Positions 7,988 through 16,607 of a stretch of DNA of 64,000 bases are shown here, in pieces. The notes beneath the pieces are model-generated. The model saw nothing but the letters and a program-made list of their open reading frames with translations, was not told where the DNA came from and ran no database searches. This DNA is from Phytohabitans flavus (GTDB lineage Bacteria > Actinomycetota > Actinomycetes > Mycobacteriales > Micromonosporaceae), in contig NZ_AP022870.1 in assembly GCF_011764545.1 (NCBI RefSeq), positions 2,030,001 through 2,094,000 of the forward strand, given 5' to 3'. The translations under genes were made by a program, and so were the position numbers. How positions within the stretch are numbered: position 1 is the stretch's first letter; each line of letters starts with the position of its first letter.

Positions 7988-10357
7988 TTGGCGTCGGCCG
8001 GGGTTCCCGTTGGGTCGACCTTGTCTGGGGAGACGTTGGACAGCATCGAGTTCAGGTTCGAAGCGGGCGACGCCAACGACGGTTCACATGACGATCTGCG
8101 AACGCTTTACACCCATTTGGCTGCCGACCACGAGCTCCGGAAACACGCGAAGGTGTCCGCCCCAAGCGGGCCGGTGCGGCCGGGTGAAATGGGCGTAGCG
8201 GAGGTGGTGACTGTGGTGTCCACAGTCGCGTCGGTGGGCCAGCTGGCGGTCGCGCTCCAGGTTTGGCGCGAAGCGCTGAACCGGCCTACGACCCTCCAAC
8301 TCGTCGTCCCTGACGGACATCGAGACAACGCCCGGGCGGTCTTCGATGCGTTACGCGGTGCTGGGCTACCGGAGGAGCGGCACGAAACGGTCATCGCGGC
8401 GGCCGCAGGGAGCGCGGGTGTCAAGCCGACGGGGCGAATCGACCCGGCCAACTCTGCGTGTGTGCTCATCGGTATCGACAGCTACGACGATCCAAAACTG
8501 CCATCGCTGCGCGCGGTGTACAACAACATCGAGCAGCTTTACGACGTCCTGACCGACGAGGACGTCTGGGGCGTCGAACCCGGTCGCATACGTAAGGTAC
8601 ACAACCCGCGAACTCCCGCGGAGTTGATCCGGCCGATTCGGGAGATGTCCGAACTGGCCGCCGACACCCTGATCGTCTATTACGCGGGTCACGGCCTGAA
8701 GGATCTCGACGAAAATGAGCTGTACCTGGCTCTGCCACACTCGGTACCGGGTGAGCTGGAAACCTCGGTCCGCTTCAAGGCGGTCATGCAGGCGATAGCT
8801 AAAAGTCGTCAGGCACAGCGCGTCGTCATGATTATCGACTGCTGCCATAGCGGTATTGCGATAGATGGTGGAATGTCGGAAGCCGTGGACGATATCCGCG
8901 CCGATGCTGACATCGACGACGTCCAAGGCATGTATTTCATGTGCGCTACGGCGCCCAACCGCAAAGCGCTTGCGCCGAGTGCCGAAAAATGTACGGTCTT
9001 CACCGGGGAACTGGTGGACGTCCTCCGTGAAGGTATTCCCCAAGAGTCTGAGCTCATGCTCAGTCTCGGGGTGATTTTCCGGGAGGTACGAAGGCGGCTG
9101 AAGAGGGACAGCCGACCGGTGCCGGGAGAACTGGACAACAACCAGGTCGGCCATCTGCCCTTCACCCGCAACATCGCAAGGATCCCTCAACGCCCCCCGG
9201 TCCTACTGCCACCATCGCCACGTCCGCGGGTTCTGCGCTCGCCGGTGTTTGCCGCGGGTATCGTGATAGGGATTGTTCTCGGGCTCGGCGTGCCTCCCGG
9301 CATCGACCGCGTGCGCGAGCTCCGTGCGGTGCCGGTGCCCGCAGGCGGTCAGTGCTCGACGAACGCCACCCTGCTCAGCTATTCCGATCAGCTCGACAAG
9401 ACCGAGGTAAGTGGCGAACGGATAACCGGGTTGTCGGCGCTCGCATTGACCGGCAGTTCGGAAGGGTTCGCCCTTGCGGACAACGAGCCCGGTCGCGTTT
9501 TTCCGTTGACATTGGAAAACCCGGACGATTTGCATGTTTCTGCCGGGGTCGGTCGCACTCTACGTGACACCAATGGCGTGCCGTATAGCAAGGGAATCGA
9601 CGGCGAAGGCCTGGTGATCGAGCGGGGCAACAAGACGATGCTCGTGAGCTCCGAAAAAGGCCCGTCGATCCGGCGTTTCGACATCAGCACCGGTCATGAG
9701 CTGGAAAAGCCAATTGTCGTGCCGCAGATGTTACAGGACCCGCCGACCGGCGACGCGCAGTTTGGCCGCACCATCGAGTCGTTGGCAGCGACACCTGACG
9801 GCCGCTATCTCTATGCGGGCTGGGAGGCGCCGCTCAGTGGCGACAGTGACCAGCGGGGACGAAACCGACTACGGATTCAGCGCTACCGCGGCGAACCAGG
9901 TGGCACGTACACGCCGGATTATCAGTACGCATACGAGACCGGCGCAGGGCTCTACCTAACGGAGCTTGCTGTTGTCGGGCAGGATCGGCTCCTCGCCCTG
10001 GAGCGGCAGTACGTGGAAGGGCTCGGCAACGTCATCCAAGTCCACGACGTCAGACTCGACAACGCCGAGGACGTCACTGGCGATCGCGCACTGGCCGACA
10101 ACACGGCCGACATGTTGGTGCCGCGCACACTCCTTTTCGACCTTCGGACCTGTCCGGCCGGCAGCCCTGGTCAGGTCACTGCCCGACAACCGCAGTCGAA
10201 TCCCTTGCTGGACAACGTCGAAGGCATGGCCGTGGGCCCCGAGGAAACCGCCGGCCCTGAAGTAGGCACACGCCTGCTGTACCTGATCACCGACGACAAC
10301 TCCAACAGCACCCAGGTCACCCGCCTGTATGCCTTCCGCATCAGGCTCCCCGCCTGA
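7988..10357 (+). CDS. EACC1-like - caspase - membrane span - esterase-like-phytase fusion protein
   Basis: Residues about 17-118 resemble the effector-associated EACC1-type domain of actinobacterial conflict systems (small DDLRTLYTHLAADHEL module, PGEMG, then two hydrophobic helices). Residues about 155-395 are a caspase/peptidase C14 domain with both catalytic residues present: His235 in YYAGHGL and Cys286 in IIDCCHSG. A single membrane span follows (about 418-438). Residues 450-789 then resemble the esterase-like phytase domain: ITGLSALAL near its start, SIRRFDIST, PLLDNVEGMAVGP and LYLITDDNSN. This topology puts the protease inside and the propeller-like domain outside the cell. Start is uncertain: TTG 7988 opens the frame, but TTG 8021 or 8036 (just after GGGGAG) would still keep the whole first domain; ATG 8189 would cut it. 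No partner gene is adjacent. Confidence 0.82.
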   Translation: MASAGVPVGSTLSGETLDSIEFRFEAGDANDGSHDDLRTLYTHLAADHELRKHAKVSAPSGPVRPGEMGVAEVVTVVSTVASVGQLAVALQVWREALNRPTTLQLVVPDGHRDNARAVFDALRGAGLPEERHETVIAAAAGSAGVKPTGRIDPANSACVLIGIDSYDDPKLPSLRAVYNNIEQLYDVLTDEDVWGVEPGRIRKVHNPRTPAELIRPIREMSELAADTLIVYYAGHGLKDLDENELYLALPHSVPGELETSVRFKAVMQAIAKSRQAQRVVMIIDCCHSGIAIDGGMSEAVDDIRADADIDDVQGMYFMCATAPNRKALAPSAEKCTVFTGELVDVLREGIPQESELMLSLGVIFREVRRRLKRDSRPVPGELDNNQVGHLPFTRNIARIPQRPPVLLPPSPRPRVLRSPVFAAGIVIGIVLGLGVPPGIDRVRELRAVPVPAGGQCSTNATLLSYSDQLDKTEVSGERITGLSALALTGSSEGFALADNEPGRVFPLTLENPDDLHVSAGVGRTLRDTNGVPYSKGIDGEGLVIERGNKTMLVSSEKGPSIRRFDISTGHELEKPIVVPQMLQDPPTGDAQFGRTIESLAATPDGRYLYAGWEAPLSGDSDQRGRNRLRIQRYRGEPGGTYTPDYQYAYETGAGLYLTELAVVGQDRLLALERQYVEGLGNVIQVHDVRLDNAEDVTGDRALADNTADMLVPRTLLFDLRTCPAGSPGQVTARQPQSNPLLDNVEGMAVGPEETAGPEVGTRLLYLITDDNSNSTQVTRLYAFRIRLPA

Positions 10358-10375
10358 TCGCTTGCCCCCAAGCGA
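10358..10375 (+). terminator. short stem-loop after the caspase-phytase gene
   Basis: TCGCTTG pairs exactly with CAAGCGA around a CCCC loop, starting at the end of the stop codon. There is no T tract, as is common in high-GC actinobacteria. Low stability makes this a weak call. Confidence 0.4.
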
Positions 10376-10408
10376 CGCTGGCGGCGCGGTGGCGCGGCGG
10401 CGGGTGGG

Positions 10409-10495
10409 TCAGCGGGCAATGACGTGTTCGGGCTGGTTGCGCTGGGTGTGCAGGTCCCAGTAGGTCTGCGCGATGTCGTCGGGGTGGGCGTGCAT
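10409..10495 (-). pseudogene. C-terminal remnant of a short-chain dehydrogenase
   Basis: The 28 codons from ATG 10495 to the TGA at 10409 encode HPDDIAQTYWDLHTQRNQ-type sequence, which matches the last 25 or so residues of SDR-family NAD(P) oxidoreductases (PxxIAxxYWxLHxQ). No Rossmann fold or catalytic Tyr-Lys is present anywhere near, so the body of the gene is gone. The remnant begins three bases after a pair of operator-like palindromes on the same strand, as though the promoter and the 3' end survived an internal deletion. Confidence 0.55.
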
Positions 10496-10497
10496 AG

Positions 10498-10544
10498 CTA
10501 CAAGCTTGTAGTCATTGCCAGGGGTGGCGACTACAAGCTTGTAG
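10498..10544 (-). promoter_or_regulatory. pair of identical operator-like palindromes with no intact target gene
   Basis: CTACAAGCTTGTAG occurs at 10498-10511 and again at 10531-10544; the second is a perfect 16-mer (ACTACAAGCTTGTAGT). The centres are 33 bp apart, about three helical turns, typical of cooperative dimer binding. The ACTA...TAGT outer halves resemble sites reported for HxlR-type repressors, though MarR or BlaI-type proteins are possible. Downstream on the minus strand is only the SDR remnant. Confidence 0.6.
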
Positions 10545-10590
10545 TGAAAATTGCAGGTGTGCTGGTTCAGCGCCGTAACGACGGTATGGC

Positions 10591-11766
10591 CTAGGGTGTC
10601 TGGCCGATCCACCCGGTGTCGCCACCGACGAACTCGACGCTGCGTGCGACCTGTAGGAGGGTGTCCTCGTCGATCCCGGCGGTGCCGGTTGCCCAGTTAG
10701 CTGTCACGGTGAGGATCTGGCCGTTGTCGAGGGCCGCCTCGACGATCAGGTCTGTGACCATGCCGGGGTTGTGTTCGGTCGGTCCGAAGATTCGTCCGGA
10801 ATGCCCGTTGATCATCACATCGGTGCCGCCGGACCTGGCGACCGTGGTCTGTCCGATGTCGACGTGGAACTGGCTTGACCCGATCGGGTTCGTCGTGGTC
10901 ACGCCGGCGTTAAAAGTGATGCGGGCGTCGTAGGCGGTGGGGGAGCTGCCGAAGAAGATGAAGCCCTGGTTGACGTAGCCGGTGGGGGTCCAGCCGACCC
11001 GCATCGGGAGGTTGGTGACGGTTGGGTCGGGCTGCACCGAACGGGCGATCCGCAGCACGTCCTCCTTGGTCAACGCCGGGTCGGTGCTGTGCACCTGGAG
11101 CACGATGTCGCCGACCGGCCAGGTCACCGTCATCGAGGTGATTTTGGTGTACGCGCGGTAGACGCCGGCTGCGCCGTTGACGTCGACCGGGGCGGTGGTG
11201 GTATCGGGCTGCTCCCTCTCGGGGTCCATCTCGCTCATCGTGGCCGGCGTACTGCTCAGCTCGACCGCCTTCCTCGACACCGAGTACTTGGCGACGTCGG
11301 AGGTCGTCGTGGCCCAGGTCCGGGAGACCTCGGTCGTGTAGGCATTCCGCCGCAGCTCCTTGTACCCGGCGGGCAGCCAGGTGGCGGTGTAGCGCACCGG
11401 CGTGTTGCCCGCACCGTCCGTCGGTACAGCTGCGGTGGCTCGCGGAACACCGGGGTCGGACGGGGTGGGGGACGGGGTGGTTAGCCGAATACGGTCGTCT
11501 GACGGGGTGCTGAGCGGCGCAGTCGGATCCGCCGACGCCGATGCTGCCGGGAAGGTCCGGTCGGGGGAGAAGAACACCATCGGCACCGTGACCGCGATCG
11601 CCACCAGCACTGCGACCGAGCCGCCGAGGACCATACCGCTCCGGTGCCGGCGGCGGAGGGCTGCAGCCCGCACCGGAATGGCCGCCCGTGTCTCGGCCGC
11701 GTCGTCGATGGTGAAAGCCTTGCGTTCCTGTGCCTGGCGAATCAGCCGTTCCAGGTCGTCGTTCAT
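10591..11766 (-). CDS. membrane protein paired with an ECF sigma factor (putative anti-sigma factor)
   Basis: 391 residues: a charged cytosolic N-terminus of about 40 residues (NDDLERLIRQAQERKAFTID), one membrane span (about 44-66), a Ser/Thr/Pro-rich linker to about 115, then a long extracellular region with two repeats of a TWLPAGYKEL / GWTPTGYVNQ type, each followed by an EDVLRIARSVQ / EDTLLQVARSVE helix. The repeats look like a duplicated DUF4367-like fold. ATG overlaps the sigma factor TGA (11763-11766), so the two are co-translated. That coupling and the topology suggest that it holds the sigma factor at the membrane and releases it on an external signal. No HxxxCxxC zinc motif is present, so it is not a classical ZAS anti-sigma factor. 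Confidence 0.7.
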   Translation of the reverse strand: MNDDLERLIRQAQERKAFTIDDAAETRAAIPVRAAALRRRHRSGMVLGGSVAVLVAIAVTVPMVFFSPDRTFPAASASADPTAPLSTPSDDRIRLTTPSPTPSDPGVPRATAAVPTDGAGNTPVRYTATWLPAGYKELRRNAYTTEVSRTWATTTSDVAKYSVSRKAVELSSTPATMSEMDPEREQPDTTTAPVDVNGAAGVYRAYTKITSMTVTWPVGDIVLQVHSTDPALTKEDVLRIARSVQPDPTVTNLPMRVGWTPTGYVNQGFIFFGSSPTAYDARITFNAGVTTTNPIGSSQFHVDIGQTTVARSGGTDVMINGHSGRIFGPTEHNPGMVTDLIVEAALDNGQILTVTANWATGTAGIDEDTLLQVARSVEFVGGDTGWIGQTP

Positions 11767-12272
11767 GTGTCGCTCCCGGTGGTAGAAAGGATTGTCGCGG
11801 GAAGTGCTTCGCGCAATGCGGCCAGCGCCCGGGCCAGATGCGTCCGCACGGTGGTGGGACGCGCGCCGGTCAGCTCGGCGATCTCGTCGATCGACATGTC
11901 CTCGTAGAAGCGCAACGCGATCACGGCGCGCTGCTTCGGCGACAGGAGCGCGATCAACCGCATCATGGTGTCGCGGTCGGCGAGACGCTCGGCGGGATCG
12001 GGGAACGGCGCGGACAGCGACTCGATACGGTCGCCCGCTGCCACGACCACGCGGACCTCACGGCGCCGCCGCCAGGAGAGGAACTCGTTGAGAATCATGC
12101 GCTTGACGTAGAGCTCCGGCACGCCGGTCCGGCTGATGCGATCCCAGCGCGGCTGGGCACGGGCCAGCACGTTCTGGGTGATGTCCTCGGCGAGGTGACG
12201 ATCCCACGCCACGACGATCGCGTAGCGCAGGATCGCCATCAGCCGGGCATCGACGAACTCCTCGAATGTCAC
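11763..12272 (-). CDS. SigE-family ECF RNA polymerase sigma factor
   Basis: 169 residues with region 2 (FEEFVDARLMAILRYA, then HLAEDITQNVLARA) and region 4 (LSPKQRAVIALRFYEDMSIDEIAEL, HTH ending in VRTHLARALAALRE). It directs RNA polymerase to a small regulon. The frame is open further upstream to 12365, but GTG at 12272 is preferred. It has an AAGGG ribosome site about eight bases upstream and the family N-terminus starts there. Stop overlaps the ATG of the membrane partner. Confidence 0.9.
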   Translation of the reverse strand: MTFEEFVDARLMAILRYAIVVAWDRHLAEDITQNVLARAQPRWDRISRTGVPELYVKRMILNEFLSWRRRREVRVVVAAGDRIESLSAPFPDPAERLADRDTMMRLIALLSPKQRAVIALRFYEDMSIDEIAELTGARPTTVRTHLARALAALREALPATILSTTGSDT

Positions 12273-12383
12273 GCTGAGCGCCCTTCGGTCAGTGGGGTCG
12301 CTACGAGGGACGCTGACGACCCTGCCGTTTGACGACAGACGCGCCAACAAATTTCGGCCGAGCATCCAGGTAGCCTGCGGGGC

Positions 12384-13361
12384 GTGTCGAAGTCCGCATC
12401 AATGGCGATCGCACATGTCATGGCCCACTGCGGTGGTGCACCTGGCGAGGCGGTGAAGTACCTCGCCCAGGCGATCGCGCAGGGCCCGGACGATCCCGAG
12501 CCGTACGACCTGCTCTCCGAATTGCGCCGGGAGTCACCCGAGGTGGTGGCGGATACGGTCGCGTCGCCAAGCAGCCTGTGGCAGTTCGTGGTCGACGCGT
12601 ACCTGAACTTCCTCGACGGTGACATGGATCAGGCCGCGCAGAGGCTGGGCTCGGTGATTGGTTACCGCCCGGAGGTCGCGTGGGCGTCCGCGCCCTGGTT
12701 CGGCGACGAACGATTCCTCGGGGCAGTAACGGCCGCTGGACTCGCCGACGCAACCTTGAACATCACCGACTACGGCCCTGAGATGGATAACGACGCGGCA
12801 CGGGAACGCATGGGGCCGTGGTTTCGGGCCATCGACGTGGTTTGCGAGCGAGAGCCGGCGGCGGAGGCGATGGCTCGCATGGCAATCCTGTTGCGGATCT
12901 GCGGACGCACGGATGCGTCGCTGGCCCTGTGCGACCGCGCGGATTCTGTCGATCGGGTGATGTTCACTGAGGTCGTCCGCGCCGGGACGTGGCGCCGTCT
13001 CGGCGACCAGCGGCAGACAGCCGCGGCGTTCCGGCGGGCGCTGGAGCTGGACCCGACGAACTGGTCGCTCTACCTGGATCTCGCCGATCTAGCCGTGGAG
13101 GACGGCGACTTCGCCCAAGCGGCCGACCTGGTACGCCAGGGCCTTGAGCATGAGCCGGAGGATGTCACATTACGTGCGGCAGGCGCCGCGTACCGGGCAC
13201 GCGCCGAGGGCTCGATCGTCGACCTGGACCTGCTGCTGGAGCTGGCGCCAGAGGTACCGCACGCGGGATACCGCAACGGGCTACTCGAACACGCCGTTGG
13301 CGGCCTGGATCTCCCGGCTGACCGGATAGCGGCAGCCCGCCGGTTCCAGGCCGGCGACTGA
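12384..13361 (+). CDS. TPR-like helical repeat protein
   Basis: 325 residues, soluble, no signal peptide. The N-terminus (APGEAVKYLAQAIAQGPDDPEPYDLLSELR) and the C-terminal half (QTAAAFRRALELDPTNWSLYLDLADL, FAQAADLVRQGLEHEPEDVTLR) contain tetratricopeptide-type helix pairs with the characteristic ALELDP/LEHEP turns. The middle (about 60-190) is less regular. TPRs mediate protein-protein contacts; the partner is unknown. It is divergent from the sigma/anti-sigma pair with about 110 bp between. GTG 12384 is used here; ATG 12402 is possible. Confidence 0.72.
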   Translation: MSKSASMAIAHVMAHCGGAPGEAVKYLAQAIAQGPDDPEPYDLLSELRRESPEVVADTVASPSSLWQFVVDAYLNFLDGDMDQAAQRLGSVIGYRPEVAWASAPWFGDERFLGAVTAAGLADATLNITDYGPEMDNDAARERMGPWFRAIDVVCEREPAAEAMARMAILLRICGRTDASLALCDRADSVDRVMFTEVVRAGTWRRLGDQRQTAAAFRRALELDPTNWSLYLDLADLAVEDGDFAQAADLVRQGLEHEPEDVTLRAAGAAYRARAEGSIVDLDLLLELAPEVPHAGYRNGLLEHAVGGLDLPADRIAAARRFQAGD

Positions 13362-13419
13362 CCCGGGTTGCCGACCTGCGGTGACGCCTGAGGCTGAGCC
13401 CTTATGTGAAGCCGCCGAA

Positions 13420-13959
13420 TCAGGTGCCGGGCGGTCGTTGAGAAGATGTGCGCCTGGCTCGCCGCAGGTCGCGGGCGAGGTGGGACCGTCGCAGGCCCGC
13501 CGAGCGCAGCTGACGTAGATCAGCGAACGTGTCGTGCATCAGCTGCGTGTGGAAGTAGTTGATGTGCTCCAGGACCGCGAATGCCGCGAATGCGAGCCCT
13601 GGCCAGGTGTCGCGACCGGGATCGGTGGCTGTGGCATGTCCCGTGACCGCGAGAGCGGCGGCCAGCAGTATCGGATTGACGGCCAGCGCCGCGCGGAACG
13701 CGCGCTCGCCCGGCAGACCGCGACCGCGACCGCGGAGCTGAGAGAGCTTTGCCGCCCAATAGCCGGCTCCCTGCACCAGCAGCAGGGCGAACACGCTGAA
13801 GCCGACCAGATTCACCGCCGTGAGCGGCAGGTCGACCAAGCCGAACCACAGTCCGGCCTGGAGTGGGATGTTGACGAGTTCCATGGTCGCCAGTGACCGC
13901 AGCCGTCGGTCTACCTGCCGTGGGAGCGCCACTGCGCGGACCGGCATACCGACCATCAT
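13420..13959 (-). CDS. four-span integral membrane protein, function unknown
   Basis: 179 residues. Hydrophobic spans lie at about 29-47, 50-72, 88-108 and 118-140; the ends are strongly basic (LRRSHLARDLRRARRTSSQR). The second span carries FALLLVQGAGYWAAKLSQL and the fourth has LEHINYFHTQLMHD, a His-rich lip. I do not recognise a family. It stands alone between convergent or unrelated genes with weak ribosome-site context. Confidence 0.6.
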   Translation of the reverse strand: MMVGMPVRAVALPRQVDRRLRSLATMELVNIPLQAGLWFGLVDLPLTAVNLVGFSVFALLLVQGAGYWAAKLSQLRGRGRGLPGERAFRAALAVNPILLAAALAVTGHATATDPGRDTWPGLAFAAFAVLEHINYFHTQLMHDTFADLRQLRSAGLRRSHLARDLRRARRTSSQRPPGT

Positions 13960-14029
13960 GGATCATCAGCGTTCGCTCCCGGTGACGGCGTGACGGGAAG
14001 CGCCGCCTGAGCCGCCCTCGGCCGAGCCG

Positions 14030-16450
14030 CTAGGCCGAGATGCCGAGGATGTCCTCGCGGACGAGGCTGGTCAGCTCGTCGTGACCGATGGTGGTACCGA
14101 CGCCGAGCGCGCGGGCTGCCGCCGAGCCCGGGTCGTGGAGTAGGCCCAGCACGAGGACGCCCGGACTGACCGGTATCCCGTACTGTTGGGCCGTCGCCGC
14201 GGCTGTGCGCAGCGCCTCGGCGCAGGTGGCCGTGAGCGGTACTCCCATCCACCGCTCCCGCGACTCGCTGTCCGGGTCACGCAGGTCGGTGCGGGCGGCG
14301 ACGTGCTCCAGAGCCTGGCCGGAGTACAGCCAGATCCGTTCCCACCGGCCGCGGACGTGTACCCGGGCGACCGCGACAAGCAGCAACCGGGTGTCGAGCG
14401 CTCCGGGTGGCCGCACCAGCTTGGCGGCGTAGCGCAGACTGTCCGCGGCGACCGAGTCGAGCTCGTCGCCGTCGGGGAGCGGCCGTTGGGCCACGATTTC
14501 GGCCGGTGACGCAAATGGTCCCGCAGGTGCTTCGCGCGGCTCCGTCGGTGCGGCTTTTGGTGCGGGCAGGCTCAGCCCAGCTACCGGTGCGGCGGGCATC
14601 GGCTCCACGTCCGCCCGGTCAGCGCTGACCGGCACGGTCTCCAAGCGTGTGAGGACGCGCTCTACTGTCTCTACGCTGATATCCCGCGCCTGATAGGCGT
14701 ACTCGACGAGGAAGTTGCCGGCGGTGTCCGCGAACGCCTCGGGGGTGACGAGGTCCACCAGTCCGGCGCCGTCGGCGGCGGGGAGGCTCACCTTGCCGCC
14801 CGAGGGGTACACGACGAGAACCGGGCGCACCTTGACCAGCAGCAGCGCCCTGTCCCACTGCTCGGCCTCACGGATGACCTCGCCGGCGTGCTCGATCGCG
14901 TCAAGGTACGGTGCGCCGTCGAGCCGGATGTCCGCGCCGGCGCCGGGGTAACGCGTGTAGGTGCCGGCCGGCCAGCGGACGAACTTGACGACGACCGCGC
15001 GCCGGCCGACCAGGACCAGGAAGCGGCCATCCTCGAGCCGGGCGAACCGGGCGGCCGGAATCACCGCGAGGTGCTCCAGTAGCCGGGCGTGCGGGCTGTC
15101 CGCCCCGCGCCCGTTCAGCCACCGGTTGGCGCGGACCATCGCCGCGATCTCCTCGCGGCGTGGCTGCTCTCGCCGGGCCGCGCGGACCCGGCGGACGTCG
15201 GCGAGCCAGGACCCCTGCGCGGCCAGGCAGAGGAGGTAGGCGAGCAGTGTGCCGACGACCCAGACCCGGACCGGCCAGCGGGCGGGGTCGAGGATCGCCA
15301 CCAACAGGTACAGCACGCCGACCCCGGTGCCAAGCAGGCCGAGCGTGGCCGTGACCACGATGGTCTTGCGCCTGATGCCGGAGAACCAGACCGCGCTGAG
15401 CACGAAGGTACCCACGGTGAACCCCGCGCCCAGCCATCCGACCGGACTGGTGGTGTATGCCAGCCCGCCGGCCGCGAACAGCCACACGAGGTAGGAGACG
15501 ATGGCGGCCGTCGGGTTAAACCATTCGACGCCGTAGACCTTCGTACCGGTGACGCTCAACGTCTGCCGATCACCGACCTTCGCCCGCCAACCGTCCGTAC
15601 CGCCCGCACCCGGTCGCGGCGGCGCCGTGGCCGGCTGGGGCGCCGGAGCCGGAGCCGGAACGGGCGGGCGGCGTGTCGGCGCCGATGGGTTGCGGGCGAG
15701 CCACATCTTGCCTTCGCCGCCGGTCAGCCACCGCTGCGGAGTCTGCCCGGCATCCTGGCTCTGAACGTACGTGTACGCGTAGTCGTAGGCGTCGTCGACC
15801 GAGATGTACCCGTCCTCGTCGGCGTCGGCGGCTCCGGTCCGCAGCCCTTCGACGAGCCCGGTGGTGAAGACCGACCCGGTGCGGAAAGCCCCGGGCAGCG
15901 GCTTGCCCTCGAACGAGTACTCGCTCGACCGCGACGCGGTGAGTACGGTACGCCCGCGTCCGTGGCTGTTCAGGTGCTGCCGGAGGTCTTCGTCGTCCCC
16001 TTTGGCATCCGGACCTTTGGCACCCGAAGCGAAGGCACCGCTGAAGCAGCAGTCGAGCACAAGGAGCTGGCGCCGCGCCCGGCACTGGTCGAGCTGGTCG
16101 AGGAGCCACTGCGACTCGACAGCCGTGGAACCGAGCCGGTCCTTGCGCGTGTCGGTCGCGGCGAAGTACAGCCGGCCCCGCGCGTCGCGGATCCCGTGGC
16201 AGGAGAGGTACACCACGACGTCGTCGTCGCGGACCCGCTCGGTGAGGAAGTCTTCGATACCGACCCGGAGCTGGTGCGCCGACTGTTCGGTCAGCTCGGT
16301 CACCTCGAAGCCGCCGATGTGCGGCGCCCCCAGCACCTCGATCAGCCCGGCGGCGTCGTGGACCGGCCCGCGCAGCCGGCTGAGCCCAGGGTCCCGGTAT
16401 CCAGCGGTCGCGATGATCAGCGCCTGCCGGGAACCGATCAGTCCGGCCAT
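14030..16450 (-). CDS. caspase - EF-hand-like loop - four-TM - NERD-like - ClpN-like protein
   Basis: 806 residues from ATG 16450 (GAGAGGGCC upstream). Residues 1-250 are a caspase/C14 domain with His85 (LSCHGIRD) and Cys135 (LDCCFSGAF). Inside its C-terminal part a 12-residue calcium-loop-like motif occurs (Asp209 to Asp220, DADEDGYISVDD). A Pro/Ala linker (258-285) leads to four membrane spans (315-416). Residues about 425-600 (FLVLVGRRAVVVKFVRWPAG ... VRPVLVVYPSG) resemble the nuclease-related NERD fold, weakly. Residues about 725-795 (CAEALRTAAATAQQYGIPV ... HDPGSAAARALG) match half of a Clp N-terminal repeat, a substrate-recruitment module. It looks like a membrane-tethered effector protease with its own substrate-docking end. 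Calcium control is a guess. Confidence 0.8.
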   Translation of the reverse strand: MAGLIGSRQALIIATAGYRDPGLSRLRGPVHDAAGLIEVLGAPHIGGFEVTELTEQSAHQLRVGIEDFLTERVRDDDVVVYLSCHGIRDARGRLYFAATDTRKDRLGSTAVESQWLLDQLDQCRARRQLLVLDCCFSGAFASGAKGPDAKGDDEDLRQHLNSHGRGRTVLTASRSSEYSFEGKPLPGAFRTGSVFTTGLVEGLRTGAADADEDGYISVDDAYDYAYTYVQSQDAGQTPQRWLTGGEGKMWLARNPSAPTRRPPVPAPAPAPQPATAPPRPGAGGTDGWRAKVGDRQTLSVTGTKVYGVEWFNPTAAIVSYLVWLFAAGGLAYTTSPVGWLGAGFTVGTFVLSAVWFSGIRRKTIVVTATLGLLGTGVGVLYLLVAILDPARWPVRVWVVGTLLAYLLCLAAQGSWLADVRRVRAARREQPRREEIAAMVRANRWLNGRGADSPHARLLEHLAVIPAARFARLEDGRFLVLVGRRAVVVKFVRWPAGTYTRYPGAGADIRLDGAPYLDAIEHAGEVIREAEQWDRALLLVKVRPVLVVYPSGGKVSLPAADGAGLVDLVTPEAFADTAGNFLVEYAYQARDISVETVERVLTRLETVPVSADRADVEPMPAAPVAGLSLPAPKAAPTEPREAPAGPFASPAEIVAQRPLPDGDELDSVAADSLRYAAKLVRPPGALDTRLLLVAVARVHVRGRWERIWLYSGQALEHVAARTDLRDPDSESRERWMGVPLTATCAEALRTAAATAQQYGIPVSPGVLVLGLLHDPGSAAARALGVGTTIGHDELTSLVREDILGISA

Positions 16451-16607
16451 TGTCGGCCCTCTCGCACGCTCCGGTCCGTTTCGCACGTAACGGTTTCAGC
16501 GGCCGAGGTGGACCGCAATCATCCGACGGGTACCTCGGGGCGCTGATCCGGCACGCGACGGCTGATTAGCCTACTCAAACCATGGGAATAGTAGGTAGCA
16601 TGAGCCC

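Noticed and set aside
10409..10612. A 67-codon minus-strand gene as one intact small protein
   Set aside because: Only the last 28 codons resemble anything (SDR end); the first half is translation of the operator palindromes.
15089..16546. A 485-codon plus-strand frame opposite the second caspase
   Set aside because: No domain and the composition of an antisense frame; the minus strand has the catalytic caspase motifs and a ribosome site.
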